From: Sepiola atlantica
Lineage: Eukaryota; Mollusca; Cephalopoda; Sepiida; Sepiolidae
NCBI GenBank assembly: GCA_963556195.1
Contig: OY744519.1
Coordinates: 106,649,000 to 106,712,999 of the forward strand
Direction: 5' to 3'
Length of the DNA: 64,000 bases
How positions within the stretch are numbered: position 1 is the stretch's first letter; every line of letters begins with the position of its first letter. This document shows, piece after piece, positions 12,113 to 23,845 of this stretch. The position numbers and the translations under genes are program-made. The notes under the pieces are model-generated. The model had not been told where the DNA came from. It did not search any database and saw only the letters and a program-made list of their open reading frames with translations.

Positions 12113-13030
12113 TGCTCTATAGTCTAACTACATGGACTCTCTCGACATTAGGAATACTGATACTTATGGTAGTATACCTAGTCGCCATGATCAATCCAAC
12201 ACTACTCCCTGGCAACAAATTACTTCTGTACTTTCTGTAAATACATACCCTTGTAAACTAGTTCCTTGTAGTATTTTTACTCTCGGTCTTTTACGGTCAC
12301 AACAGATAGAAAAAGAGATATAGAAACAGACATCAATATATTCAATCGTGTAGATAGATGAGGACAATTTCAACATGTCAGGTATAAACAGAATGTGAGC
12401 CAGATAAAAATCAACTCAAACTACCCCATTTTCCTTCTATTCCCCCTTCAACCTGTTTCCGTAAAGACATTCACTTTTCTACCACGAGTTTCTCCCTTTG
12501 TTCTAATCGCCGCCATTGCGATCACAAGACGCAGAAAATAATTCAGCGAACGTCAGGCCACAACCAATCAGCCGCATTGTTTTCCATTAAGATTTTTCCT
12601 ATTACTTTTCCACCGTTCTCTTATGACGATTCATGAATCTTCTGGCTACAAAACCCCACCAATAATAAAGAGGGGAACACAGTTCTGCGGGTAATTTCAC
12701 AAAAGAACGAGAATTGGTGAAGTGGAGTAATAGACAAAAAGGAAGAACCAGATTAAAAGGCACAACAAACCAACCATAAAATAGCAATAATTTAGGAAAA
12801 GAAATATAACAAATTTAAACAAAGAATAAACAATGAAGTAATAAAACCTCTGTAAGTCGTTGCGGAAAGACAAAAGCACATAATATAATGAAAAATATTT
12901 ACTATAATGCTGGTGTCTTTGTCTCGTTCTTCGAGAATAAAATTGAAAACAACGCTCTACACTAAGATTAAAAACAACATTTCTAGATTTTTTAGGCGAG
13001 AATTGATGATTTATATTATTAGTGTTATTC
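12113..13030. other. No recognised feature
   Basis: Overlapping frames of 60-117 codons on both strands, none with a recognised motif; the 117-codon minus-strand frame (12697-13050) is rich in F, Y, L and N, consistent with composition. Confidence 0.55.
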
Positions 13031-13034
13031 CACA

Positions 13035-13400
13035 TGAACCAATAGCGCAACGGATAAAGTGCTAAGTTGAATCAGTTTTAAGCGACAGTCTTCTGAAGGT
13101 TGTAGGTTCAATCCTTAGCACAAGTGATACTAAGAATAAAATAAAAGAATTACGTAAGACTTCTACTCGGTGATGACTGACGTAGAGCAATCTACCCTCG
13201 TGGAGTTAATAAAAGGAGCAGTTCGAAATTCCGTACAGATTTTCTGATTTCGACATGAAGATTCCCGAGTTCGACAAGATCCACTCAAAGAAGTAGGACA
13301 TTTCATGATTTGAAATCTATTGAGAATAACATACAAGATGAGAACAATAGTCCGAATAATTCAAATAATATAAACTTTATCTCGGGTAACATATTACAGA
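13035..13400 (+). repeat. tRNA-Arg-like SINE with body
   Basis: Head: A box TAGCGCAACGG (13043-13053) and B box GGTTCAATCC (13105-13114), spaced as in a tRNA and resembling tRNA-Arg. Body from about 13195 (TTCCCGAGTTCGACAAGAT, TTGAGAATAACATACAAGAT, AGTCCGAATAATTCAAATAA) matches the right arm of the inverted repeat at 59046-59545. Many substitutions; no intact tRNA fold expected. The head-to-body link is inferred from adjacency. Confidence 0.75.
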
Positions 13401-13443
13401 GTATACGTCGGTGGTATTATTTTTGTATTAGTTCTTCAAGATA

Positions 13444-13631
13444 ATATCGTGGGGTTTGCATTCACCATTGACATATGTAACCAGCAAAGACGTCGTTTTA
13501 TTGTATTTTATTTTATTTATAACTTATAAATTATTGAAGTTAAAAATATGAAAAATCAAGTGCAGTGCTGGGATTAAAAGTACATCGAAATCCTTATTAA
13601 TTCCCGGGCAACGTCGATTTTCCCTGCTTAT
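13444..13631 (+). mobile_element. Helitron-type 3' end, degenerate
   Basis: Contains a GTGGGGTTTGCATTC block also found at 53280 and 56714, and ends with CCCGGGCAACGTCG (13603-13616) followed by TTTTCCCTGCTTAT. This resembles the usual Helitron hairpin CCCGGGCAACGCCGGG plus CTAGT end with mutations in the second stem and terminus. The 5' end is not defined. Confidence 0.55.
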
Positions 13632-14866
13632 AAAGTAATAAATAATAAAGTTGATAAATAAGGTAGAAAACTTTGAATACATTTTTTAGGTAAAAAGAAA
13701 GAGCAGAAGACGGAGCAGAAGAAGAAATAGCGAATGTCAGACCAAAAATAAGGCCTAAAAATAGAAAGAAAAGTTAGAAATATGCACAATTAAAAGGTTG
13801 GAAAGAAAGAATGTAAGAATGAATCAAAACCAAATAAATATTTCAGAACGAAAGAAAGCAAACATAGACCTATGACAAATTTCCAACTTAAAAAGTTGGC
13901 TGTGAAAATGTGAGTGGTGGAAGTTTTAGTAGTGAGTGTGTAGAGGAGGAGGTTTGTATAGGTTGTTGGGTAAAGAAGACGCAAGGAGGAATGATCTGGT
14001 GGGTTGTAGAGAATGCACAAAACAGGAAAAGGAACAAATGAAGGATAAGAAAGGTGAGAACGACGGCAGATGAGAAATGGTTGAAAAATTAAAGCAATGG
14101 GTATAGGAGGAGAAAGATTTAAGAAGTAAACGTTGGGTAGAAGTCAGTGGAGTGTGAGATTAGGTCATTGAGTTTTTATCCAAATTGAAAATATAATATT
14201 TTTTATTTGTTTATGATGCTTTAACTAAGAATTACGTTATTTGAAAGAATAATGGTCACTGGTCGATATGATGTTTAATAGCATATTAGGACATTAGGAC
14301 ATTAGGACATTAGGACAGCTTCAATGAGTTGCTTTATAGGGTTCTGTTTGCAAGTTTAATTAACGAATACTTTTTTTTATTCATACAAACATTATTCGCT
14401 ACATATGTGCATACATGTTTCAGTTGCGACTTTATTCAAGCCCAGCTTCTTGCGCCATATTAATTAAACAGAGAGAAATAGATAAATTACAATCTTGCAT
14501 ATCGTTTTGGTTGGAAGAAAAGGGAATAGTAGAAGTGACAGGGTATGTGACCGGTCAGATACAGTTACTTATCTATATACCCACATATCCCTTTATATCC
14601 ACATACGTATACATGCGTACAATTGTGCGTAAATACATACATATTCACACACTACCACCCACTTCTATTCGTACATCTTTCCGTAATAGAGTTCTTAACT
14701 TTTTTTTATCTTACTGCCCTATGTTAAAGTATTTCTTCATCTTAGTCGGCCTTTAAGACGATCTGGGTGTTTTTCATCCTTTGGTCTCTATGTGAAACCC
14801 ACACATTCGTTAGCATATAAATAGAAGTTAACCCACACATACGTATATAAATGAACATCCGCTAAC
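13632..14866. other. No gene recognised; short 8-bp tandem at 14283-14318
   Basis: Purine-rich on the plus strand (13680-14160). At 14283-14318 the 8-base unit ATTAGGAC is repeated about four times. The 113-codon frame at 14415-14756 has no recognised domain and ends in a TACATA-rich low-complexity stretch. Confidence 0.6.

Positions 14867-14893
<27 letters not shown>
14867..14893. repeat. (TA)n microsatellite in a TACATA-rich region
   Basis: Short TA array in a region of repeated ACATAC/CATATA words running from about 14560 to 14950. Confidence 0.9.
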
Positions 14894-14900
<7 letters not shown>

Positions 14901-15185
14901 CATATATACACATAAATATACATATGCACACCCACATATACATACGCACTACAAACAAAATACCATTAGAAAACATTCCTTCTCACTAACGTCAAAAACA
15001 AGAAACAAAACATCAGTAAAGAAATGTATATAAAAATATATTAACAAATATATAATAAACTAAAAACCCTACAAAAAGTCAAAAGCAAGAATTAACTATT
15101 ACCTTCACCCACTCTTCACATATATTTATTTTATGCATACATATACATATATATGCACATGCGTACGCATACATGTACCTACATA

Positions 15186-15187
<2 letters not shown>

Positions 15188-15263
<76 letters not shown>
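15188..15263. repeat. (TA)n microsatellite
   Basis: TA array of about 38 units within TACATA-type low-complexity DNA (15130-15320). Confidence 0.98.
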
Positions 15264-15267
<4 letters not shown>

Positions 15268-15504
15268 CACATATATTCACCTATACATATATACATACAT
15301 GTACATATACGCAGATACTCGTTCAAATAGATCTGTGGCGTTCATATAGTCTGTTCAACGGGCTTCGGCCGATGTCGAAAGAGGTTGAGCTAAAATCATG
15401 TATGGATCTAGGTACACCAAAAAATAAATTAAGAAATAACCTGAAAATAAATGACAAATGGGTAAATTACCAAAGCAATCGGTTAAGTGTATTTAAAAAA
15501 CATG

Positions 15505-15507
<3 letters not shown>

Positions 15508-15588
<81 letters not shown>
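15508..15588. repeat. (TA)n microsatellite
   Basis: TA array of about 40 units. The 169-codon frame running through this and the previous array is mainly Y-I runs and is not a gene. Confidence 0.98.
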
Positions 15589-15589
<1 letters not shown>

Positions 15590-16185
15590 TGTGAATTTCC
15601 GTACATATACAGACATACACATACACATCTACGCACACTTACATGTACCAGGTTTCTTTTAAAAAAATATGGATAGATTTTAACATGGGTCTAAAATTGT
15701 CAGGCTTCTAACGTAATTGTATAAAACGCCTGTACATTAAACCATCTACATCATCCTTGTTAGTGCGTATGCATTTATATACACACTTTTCTAACTATCC
15801 TTCGTGTATACACACATATATCCATTCTACATATTACCGACAAATAGACATACATACATTCAGCTTAGCACGTACGTGACACATACTTTGCCCATAGATC
15901 TTAAACCGGGATATTACTGTGATATATTTACTTATTCCATTTACTTATTTCATTTATTCACTATTGGTAGTAATATTTATTCAAATGAAAAAATAAAATA
16001 AATGAATACTTAAGCAATTAAAAAAAAATCTTCTTGAAAACATTTAAATCAAAACTTGAGTATGTTCTTAATTATTTAGAGAAAGCATACAGTAAGTCAG
16101 ACAACAACATCAGACTTAGCCTGTAATAAATCCAGAGAAAAATACTCCACGTTATAAGAAATCAATTCTATAATATTTTTAACAT
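15589..16185. other. No recognised feature
   Basis: AT-rich with TACATA words at the start; nothing identified. Confidence 0.55.
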
Positions 16186-16768
16186 AGTTCACCCCAAACA
16201 AGGCAGTCCGCTACTGTAGACGTAAGGGGCTACTGAGAAAAAAGGATGAAGATTGTTTTTTTGTTTTTTTTGGGGGGGGGGGGTCGGGGGGTCAACCGAA
16301 TTTAGGAGCTGCGCAGCGAGATCTCTGTTTACATTAGCTTTAAATTTCTGCATGTCAGTAACGTCAGGAAAGCAGGGAGCATGGAAGGAGTTCCAGAGTC
16401 CAGCAGCACGAGGAAATAAGGTTTTGGAGTAGAAAGCTATTCGGCATCTGGGGACCTCCACACTGTATGGATGGGATTTGGCAGATTGTCGGATTGGTCT
16501 AGTGAATTTACGTCGTGGGGATATCAGAGCAGCAAGCTCATCAGAGAACAATCCATTGAAGTACTTGTAAAACAGGCACAAGGAAGCAACATTGCGGCGA
16601 TGGGACAGGGGCTGGAGCTTGGTGGATAGTGAAGAACCTATCAAGTTAACGACTCTTTTTTGGACCTTGTCTAAGAGGGAGAGACTAGCGGATAATGCAC
16701 CAGCTCAGATGTGGCAACAATACTCCATGCATGGACGGATGATGGCTTTGTAGAGATATAGGATAACG

Positions 16769-16770
<2 letters not shown>
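16186..16770 (-). pseudogene. Jockey/CR1-type LINE, 3' end of polymerase, truncated
   Basis: The minus strand reads the C-terminal part of a LINE reverse transcriptase: LSTKLQPLSHRRNVASLCLF, YFNGLFSDELAAL, HPYSVEVPRCR, AFYSKTLFPRAAGLWNS, DMQKFKANVNRDLAAQL. The longest open part is 16189-16644; upstream in the gene (16645-16770) the frame continues as degraded coding sequence to the (TA)n array, where the copy is 5'-truncated. A G-run at about 16271-16293 sits just after the coding end and shifts the frame into P-rich sequence. The 3' untranslated end CCTTGTTTGGGGTGAA (16190-16205 region) is shared with the copy at 27396-29630. No catalytic RT motifs remain, so it is a dead fragment. Confidence 0.88.
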
Positions 16771-16812
<42 letters not shown>

Positions 16813-16856
16813 GTGTGTGTATGTGTGTGTGTGCGCTCGCGCGTATGTGTATGTGT
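16771..16856. repeat. (TA)n followed by (TG)n-rich tract
   Basis: TA array to 16807 then TGTGTG/TATGTG words to about 16860. It marks the 5' truncation point of the LINE fragment. Confidence 0.95.
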
Positions 16857-16864
16857 ATGTGAAA

Positions 16865-16998
16865 TAATAAATTACTGATAAATTCTATGATTTTATATGA
16901 ATGTGTTATTAATATGTCTAGATAAATAGCGAATGCGATCACTGGCAAAGCATACTTTTTTAGGTAATTTTTGAGCGAGGTTGTACACTTGTCAATAG
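16865..16998 (+). repeat. Dispersed repeat, copy 1
   Basis: ATAGCGAATGCGATCACTGG..GTACACTTGTCAATA matches 23850-23941 (ATAGTGAATGTGAACAAGGG..GTACACAAGTATATA) over about 75 bases with scattered changes. Class unknown. Confidence 0.55.
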
Positions 16999-17029
16999 AT
17001 GCAAATAAAGTGAAGAATAAAATCGTTAA

Positions 17030-17491
17030 TCTGTATATATATAAATGTCAGAAAAAGTGTATTTATATGTAAAACTTTCGGAAGAAAAAAAATGAAAGTA
17101 GTCCCGAACCTGTAAGTTACCCTGAAAAAGCTATCCCTGTTAATACTTTAAATATACCATATATTTATGAAATTTAAATCCTATATATAATATTCTTCGG
17201 GGAAGACAATGGAAGTTGTCTCTAATCTCTACGTGCCTCCTGATGTGCAGAATGTCTATATGCCCCCACTAAGGAGGCTATGGGAATATAACCCTCATTA
17301 AACCTTTAACTACGTATATACAATTTTCATTAAATGTAAACCATATGTATAAGAGCCTAATTAAGTTTGTGAAAATGTCCGTTTCATACAACTATAGCAG
17401 AGGGCGACAAGGGGAACGAGTAAAAAAGAAATTAATGTGGTGTTATTAAAGGGAACATTAAATCCCGAGAAACGCCTGATCTTCCTGATAG
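17030..17491 (+). mobile_element. Non-autonomous Helitron-like element
   Basis: Starts TCTGTATATATATAAATGTC, as expected for a Helitron 5' TC terminus. Ends CCCGAGAAACGCCTG (17463-17478) then ATCTTCCTGATAG, a mutated form of the CCCGGGCAACGCCGGG hairpin and CTAG end. Internal blocks (CCCTCATTAAACC, AAAAAAGAAATTAATGTGGTG) recur at 26560-26740. No open frame of use. Boundaries come from motif likeness only. Confidence 0.6.
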
Positions 17492-17668
17492 TTAAATAAT
17501 AAGACAAAAGAACAAAAAAGGGAAATAATGTAAAATAAAATGATAGACATAAAATAAAAGTATTCAATTACAAAACAAACAACAAAAAGTTGTTAGAAAT
17601 CTAAGGCATTAAAAAATAGAAACGATGAATAAATAAATGAAAATAAAAAGGGAAATAGTTTAGAATTG

Positions 17669-17672
<4 letters not shown>

Positions 17673-17726
<54 letters not shown>
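17673..17726. repeat. (TA)n microsatellite
   Basis: TA array of about 27 units. The 109- and 133-codon minus-strand frames crossing it are low-complexity and not supported as genes. Confidence 0.98.
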
Positions 17727-17728
<2 letters not shown>

Positions 17729-18470
17729 GGTTAATGACGAAAAAATAAAAGAAGATAAAATTAATGAAATAAATGAAAGACAAAAGAAGATAAAAGATAA
17801 GTGTAAAAAAGGCATCGTTTGATGAAGCATCCAAAAGCCAATCGTCTTGATCAATCGACGAACCAATGCTTGCGCCTTCCTTCTCACAATGGAGGTTGCT
17901 GTCCAATTCACTTGGTGTGTAGCCATCGATTTTAGCCGCCATTTCTTTTTTTTGCACTTGTGGCGCAAATGAAACAGCGGACTCAGCATATAATATGTTC
18001 ATTCTCCTTGTTCCGTTGGCCTACAACGGAGGATCGAAGAAAGCGATCAAGCGTGACATGCGCAGTCAAGTTGGTTTTATATTCTTGTTCTTTTGGGGAT
18101 TTTTTGGGCCTTGTTTATTATCTACTTAATGGCTTTTATCAGGCTATCAGACTTCCCATTGCTTTGTAGTTATTGTCGGCTCGAACTACACATAATTCCA
18201 AAGTGTCCGTACGTATAAGTGTGCGATTGAATTACAGAAGTGTCGATCAGCTTACGATTTATGAGTGGGTGAGATACGTCTGTCTTTTTTTGCAAAGAAA
18301 AACTGTAAATATGTTACTAAGTGAAGGAATGTCATGCATCAGATATGAGTGACTGACTAGTTTCCTTCTGTCTCGAAAGATAAAAGAAACTGTATAAAAA
18401 TTCAAGTTTTAAATTATTGCCCCCAATCACTGAAAGTATTTTCGCGTTGGTATAAACACACACAGACACA
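17727..18470. other. No recognised feature
   Basis: A/G-rich start (17740-17810), then mixed sequence with a few CpG sites near 17900-18060. No recognised product. Confidence 0.5.
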
Positions 18471-18474
18471 TTTG

Positions 18475-18590
18475 TGTGTATGTGTGTGTCTAGGCTGATT
18501 CTGTACTGGGTTCGTGCCCTCCGATCGTCTGAAATTGTCACTTCCAACACTGATAATAGAAAAAGCTTCAAACGTCGGTATAGGTTAAAA
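18475..18590 (+). repeat. tRNA-derived SINE, partial
   Basis: Shares CTAGGCTGATTCTGTACTGG, GGTTCGTGCCCTCC (B box) and CGTCTGAAATTGTCACTTCC with the SINE copies at 44340 and 45130. The A-box half is missing, replaced by a TGTGTG run. Confidence 0.7.
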
Positions 18591-18709
18591 TAATTTTATA
18601 TTTATTTAATAAGATGTTGTTATAAGCCCCTTTAAGAAATAAAAATTGAGCCTTGGGAGTTAAAACAGACTGTCACTTAGCTATACGTAAAGTTACGAAA
18701 ATATTCGTT

Positions 18710-18894
18710 CAACCCTCTCGACTATGTACTGTGTGTTTCCCGTTTTCTCAAGGCACACATAGAACTTTATATTCCTTCTTACGTGATAACTTCCGGTGAC
18801 CGTGGGAATAGAACGCTAGCTTGCGGAGTCTAAGCCCTCCGACCGTCTTAAATTGTCACTTCCTACACTGATATAGCAAAACCTTTAAACGCCA

Positions 18895-18896
<2 letters not shown>
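18710..18896 (+). repeat. tRNA-derived SINE family, degenerate copy
   Basis: Carries CAACCCTCTCGACTA, ACGTGATAACTTCCGG, then CCTCCGACCGTC, AATTGTCACTTCC and CACTGATATAGCAA in the same order as the copy at 44277-44520. The tRNA-like core is eroded. It ends at a (TA)n array, as does the 44277 copy. Confidence 0.7.

Positions 18897-18935
<39 letters not shown>
18897..18935. repeat. (TA)n microsatellite
   Basis: TA array of about 19 units directly after the SINE copy. Confidence 0.97.
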
Positions 18936-18936
<1 letters not shown>

Positions 18937-19255
18937 AGAGACAGAGAGAGTTTGAATGCATACGAGAGGAAGAGACTTTGAATTATTACGCCATGGGAGT
19001 GTTTATATGCTTACTAGACACTATCCACTATCATCGAGTCTCTTCGGTCCCTCTATACAGTGGTTTGTCAGGAAAACCTGACATGAGGATACTTCACCTT
19101 ACAAGTAAACTCTGACCAAATATTTAAAGTAACAATAACATTCGTTGCCCAAATGAGATGCCCTCGGAATGGCTACTAACTGGTTCATATGAGGAATAGT
19201 GAACCTGCTCTTATTGACGCTACCGCAAGTAACAGTACTAAGTTGGATACTCCAC

Positions 19256-19280
19256 CAGACCAGACCAGACCAGACCACAC
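19256..19280. repeat. (CCAGA)n pentamer repeat
   Basis: About five tandem CCAGA units (one written CCACA). Confidence 0.9.
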
Positions 19281-19569
19281 CAGACGAAATTTTGTCCTAG
19301 AATACGGTCAAACCAAGAAAATACCACAAAAAGATAAAATATAACATAGTAAAGTGGCTAATTAGGGAGAGGAAACTTAACATTCTTCGCCGGTTTACTA
19401 ACTCTAGCTTTGAGAATATGAGAGAATATTGCATTTACATTCATATATCTATGTATCTCATCACGAAATGAAGTGTTTACTTCACAAAGAGCTTCTTTAT
19501 TTCTGAAACCTAACTGAAAGCTAAATGAAAATAAGAGAAATAAAAAAATATATATATATATGTATAATT

Positions 19570-19760
19570 ATTTATGAATAACATTTTCCAAATAAACCCA
19601 TATACACATGTGTTTCATGCCAAACCTGTAATCATCAGTATGGGAGATGGCAATCCCTGCCGGTAACATGGTTCGAACCCCGATACGAAAGTCCTATTTT
19701 GAATAAAGTAGTCGGAACGCTGATCGATATGCCTACTACGCTTTGTCTAAAAAAATGAGA
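19570..19760 (-). repeat. tRNA-derived SINE, minus strand
   Basis: On the minus strand, an A-box-like AGTAGGCATATCGATCAGCG (about 19725-19744) precedes a B box GGGGTTCGAACCATG (about 19668-19682), followed by a body with GATGATTACAGGTTTGGCAT (about 19617-19640). The order and spacing fit a tRNA-derived SINE with a degenerate anticodon arm. Confidence 0.65.
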
Positions 19761-19850
19761 GAGTAAATTAACGTTTTAATGGCAAATTCAGTGGCCATAA
19801 GCAGGCCTGTTGTAAATTTACTTAAAGTGCTCCATCTAGCGACAGCTTTG

Positions 19851-19853
<3 letters not shown>

Positions 19854-19891
<38 letters not shown>
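19854..19891. repeat. (TA)n microsatellite
   Basis: TA array of about 18 units. Confidence 0.97.
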
Positions 19892-19894
<3 letters not shown>

Positions 19895-19977
19895 GCACGA
19901 TATATCATAAAATCAAAAGTCGTGAAAACAGAATGTGTGAAAAACGGAAAGGAAAACATCTATACACAGGAGGTTTG

Positions 19978-20035
19978 ACCGGTTTCGTTAAGATCAACTT
20001 TTTCTAAAGACATTCGTTGATCGAACAAAACCGGT
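19978..20035. repeat. Imperfect hairpin in repeat-like DNA
   Basis: ACCGGTTTCGTTAAGATCAAC (19978-19998; one base looped out) pairs with GTTGATCGAACAAAACCGGT (20016-20035), leaving a 17-base loop. Probably the end of a repeat body and not a regulatory stem. Confidence 0.6.
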
Positions 20036-20100
20036 AAAATCTTTCATTTGTTTGTTTTTATTACTTATTGTGTTTAATTGTTTTTTCTTTCTGTCTCCTA

Positions 20101-20124
20101 CACACACACACACATCTATCTATC

Positions 20125-20165
<41 letters not shown>

Positions 20166-20205
20166 GTGTATGTGTGCGTATATGTGTGTGTTTATCTGCA
20201 ACGCG
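20101..20205. repeat. Compound (CA)n-(CTAT)n-(TA)n-(TG)n microsatellite
   Basis: CACACA run, three CTAT units, TA array (20126-20149), then TGTGTG words. The arms CA and TG can pair into a hairpin around the TA core. Confidence 0.95.
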
Positions 20206-20454
20206 TACCTATATACATTAAAAAACTGTTTGATTGTGTATTTTCAACATTGCGTACAATGGTTATCAAGTTATTATTTGTTGTTATGTCACTATCTGTT
20301 TTCATCTCCCTCATTGCTTGTTTCCATATATTTAACGTATATCTTTATTAGTTGTGTGTCTGTTTTACCTGTGGGTCGTATTCAGATTAAAATGGAGATT
20401 GTTGCTCGTAAAAAGTATACCATAGACTATAAATATATATACTTGTAAAATGCT

Positions 20455-20930
20455 CGTCCCAGGGAGAGTATACCCAGTAAATCTTGCATTAGTTTTAAAT
20501 TTTAATGTTTTATCTTTCTTTTGAGGGGGTATGGTACAGTTTACGGTTGCACCCAACTAAACGGAAAAGTTTACAAAAAATACATAACATTCCAATTTAT
20601 TCACCCTATTGCCTAGAATACATATTCCATAATGCATGATAATAGGATGTTACCATGCACATACATATTATTGAAACTCACGTGTGGGCACTGATTTTTA
20701 AAATATCTATTACTAAATATAACTACAAAATTTAGATTTAGAGCAATTCTTTTCTTTATTATGTTTTTTGTATCTAACTTATTTTTAAAGGTTTTGGGGC
20801 CAGATGCGAGTTTTAGTGGGCGCACCCCTAAATTGTAACGTTTACAAAAAGGTGTGTGCCTTTGTTACTCACCGTGTTATCAAGAATATATGTGCACACA
20901 TTTATAATGGTCGGTTCATAAAAAGATTTG
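20455..20930 (+). repeat. Dispersed repeat family B, copy 2
   Basis: Same family as 10623-11092. Shared blocks: GCATTAG, TGCCTAGAATACATATTCCATAATGCAT (compare the ATTTCATAATTCATAAGGCA block), TATTACTAAATATAACTA and CTAACTTATTTTTAA. The start CTCGTCCCAGGGAGAG can form a small hairpin. Confidence 0.7.
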
Positions 20931-20954
20931 TTTTAAATCAAATATGTATATATG

Positions 20955-21076
20955 TATACACCTCCTAAATGTTAGTTTTTACAAATAAAATGATGTGCCA
21001 ATGTAATTCGCCCTGTTGTCTAGAATATATATTCGATAAGTTGTTATGATTTGTTAATAAGTTTCAGAGATTACCA

Positions 21077-21081
<5 letters not shown>
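20955..21081 (+). repeat. Dispersed repeat family B, partial copy 3
   Basis: Repeats the TTTACAAAT..ATGTGCC..TTCGCCCTGTTGTCTAGAATATATATTC block of copy 2 about 400 bases further on, ending at a (TA)n array. Suggests a tandem or nested partial duplication. Confidence 0.6.

Positions 21082-21127
<46 letters not shown>
21082..21127. repeat. (TA)n microsatellite
   Basis: TA array of about 23 units. Confidence 0.97.
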
Positions 21128-21129
<2 letters not shown>

Positions 21130-21133
<4 letters not shown>

Positions 21134-23130
21134 GTCTAACTTTATATAAATATATAGAAATAACGCAGTTTGTCTGAAAACTCTTCCTCCGTCGTCAGAG
21201 ACTTGCTTTGAGAAGGTATTTCGCTTTGTTGGGCAGTGTTAACACCGCAAAAAATAAGTTTTAAAAAACTAATTAAATTTAAATAAATAAAGAGAGAAAC
21301 TCGAGAATGAGTCTCTTTCAGATCGCTATCTCTCTTTCCTTATCTCTCGCTATTCATCTCTTTCCCTCTCCAGCTATGGTTAAATAGTATTACAACTTTT
21401 ATTTTTCTGCACTTCCTATTTATAAATATGGAAAAAGGTTGAGTTAAAGGAAGAGATGACAGAGAGAAAGTGAGAGAAAAACTGACAGAGAGACTAGCAG
21501 TGTAAGGCCACGTGTGCCCTATCGACGACCGTCGACCCTAACGTTGTGCGTCTGTGGTTTTATTTTTGTTCCAGCATGTCGTGTATTCCACTGACGAATC
21601 TCGAGGGAACAAGCACCGGTTTACAAGTTGAGAAAACAAATTAAAGCAACACAACTCACAAAAAAGAACACAAACTCATATACGTTGTGGAAAAGTTAGT
21701 TTAAACTATAAGTGTGTGTGACGCCGTCGTTTACTTTTGATACCCACATTCTCGTTACTCAAGTCATCAGCTCATCTCATATTGTCTAAATCTTTGCCGA
21801 GCTCTGCCTGCGATCTACTCTCATCCAACGCTGACCCAAATTGACTGCATTTTTACCGAGTCGCCAACTCGTCAACTCCGGTTTTTTGTCAATTACCGAC
21901 AAGCGCATGCCCTCTGAACACTACAACCTGACAGTTCCCGTATTTTCTTTTGTGAGTCGCTTCCTATCCTTATCCGAGTCTCGGCTCTTGCGGTATCAAT
22001 AGTATCACACACTTCTCATGCCCAACTGTCATTTATTACACATAAATTACAAAACCCAAAACTATACAGTCATATTACATGAATTATAAACAAAATCATA
22101 CGTTTATATTACATAAGTTAAGAAAAAATCATACATCTATAGTAGATAAGTTACGAAACGGCAGAGACATGACAGACAACCAAAAACAAGAACAACAAAA
22201 TAAAAACCGACTGGATGATCTCCGAACTGGAATCACAAGGGTGTATTTAACTCTCGCACCAGCCAATTTGTGTACCCTTAAAAAACAACAAAGGAATTCC
22301 TTTTTTGGACAGGCCCTTGTCCACTGGTACATGCTTCCCATGCAAAAGAGAGGAAATAAACCTTGCCCCTCCATCGAGGTAGAAAAAAGACAGAATGGAA
22401 GTTTAAACTCATTTCCTACAGAAGGACTTGCCGCGTCCATAGTATCACAGCAGACCAATTATCTTCTTGCGTTCTTTCTCGCTCAATATAGAAAAATAAA
22501 AGAGTTAAAAGAAACGGAGACGGAAGAAAGATGAGAGCGAAGCCGACTGAGAAAATAGCAGTAGTTAACATATTCATTATTGCCGGAGCTTAATCTTTTT
22601 GCTGTTTTCTTGCGTCAATAGAAAAATACGGTAGGAGTTGGAGGAGGAAAAGGATTTTATTATTTTTTTACCGTTAAGAAACAAAGACAGAGAGACGGAA
22701 GCAAGACATATAAGCAGCGCAGAAAATAACAACTGGGGTTAAATAAACATACGGCGAGAGAGGGCGAAAGTGATAGAAACGCAGTTAGGGATGATCCACG
22801 GGGTGAACATTGCAAATTATAAATAATTAGAACAATTATAATGGAAGTTTTTTTTTCAAACGTTACTCTAAACTAATGAATATTTTAGCATGCATTCTGT
22901 ATGATTACAATATATTAGAAAAAAGCATTAAGGAAAAACAAAACCGTTGATTAACTTAGCTTTAATATAATAATAGAAATATATTAAAAAGACATATGAG
23001 CTGTTAGTTTATCCGTTGAGCTCGGGTTAGATAGTTTGAATAAAGAGAATGTGTGTTTGTAAAGCTATTTTTTTTCAAATAAAAAGACAAAATCCAAAAT
23101 TAATCTTTATGTTTACTGTATTTCCAGCTT
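21130..23130. other. No gene recognised; longest uninterrupted non-repeat frame at 22079-22534 (+)
   Basis: The 151-codon plus-strand frame (22079-22534) is rich in K, Q, N and E with no domain, signal peptide or membrane segment that I recognise, and it overlaps a 109-codon frame on the other strand. The sequence around 21500-22000 has somewhat higher GC content. Similarity to a retroelement LTR is possible but unsupported. Confidence 0.45.
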
Positions 23131-23135
23131 CCTCT

Positions 23136-23182
23136 CTTCTTCTTCTTCTTCTTCTTCTTCTTCTTCTTCTTCTTCTTCTTCC
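23136..23182. repeat. (CTT)n microsatellite
   Basis: About 15 TTC/CTT units; the poly-Leu frame through it is an artefact. Confidence 0.97.
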
Positions 23183-23521
23183 TTTCTCTCTCTCTTTCTT
23201 TTATCTTAAGCCATTAGAACACATTTTAATACCTGTGACGATACTCCCTATTGTGCATAATTCACTATCCCAATCTTCAGTTTTATTATTAGTTTTATTA
23301 CTCTTGACTGATAATACACAGGGAGAGAGAAAGTGAAAGAAGCGAGAATAGATATGCACTGTATAAAATAAAAGCAGCGGAAAAAATAAATTGAAATAAA
23401 TATAGCCCACATTTGGACACCTTGTGTCTAGCAGCTATGTACAAAAATTCATAACGTTTCATTAATTACTTTAGCGGTGAATCATATGCATACAAATATA
23501 TAAACATATCAACATACTTAA

Positions 23522-23525
<4 letters not shown>

Positions 23526-23578
<53 letters not shown>
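23526..23578. repeat. (TA)n microsatellite
   Basis: TA array of about 26 units. Confidence 0.98.
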
Positions 23579-23585
<7 letters not shown>

Positions 23586-23845
23586 AACTCTATAATAAAG
23601 ACCAATTTGTACTTATATGTATATAAATAAATGTACGTTAATCCCGTAACTCAAAGGTTAGCGAGTAAAACACCGCCGAACGAAACTATTTTAAGTGGTG
23701 AAAGGAAACGAAAACCCAAATAGTAATTCTGATAAACCCCTCAGACTTAGCAAGCCGCTTGAAATTAATTGCTAAACAAATCATTCACTCTATAATAAAA
23801 AGTTAACGGTTGTTGTTCTTTTTAAGGTCACTAGAAATGATAACA

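Noticed and set aside
13035..13115. tRNA-Arg gene
   Set aside because: A and B boxes are present, but the acceptor and anticodon stems do not pair well and SINE-body sequence follows, so it is a SINE head.
15153..15662. 169-codon frame, the longest on the plus strand
   Set aside because: It consists mostly of Y-I runs from two TA arrays joined by short unrelated sequence; no domain or codon bias.
22079..22534. 151-codon plus-strand frame as a possible gene
   Set aside because: K/Q/N-rich with no known domain, overlapped by a 109-codon frame on the other strand; no promoter or splice support. Kept only as a note.
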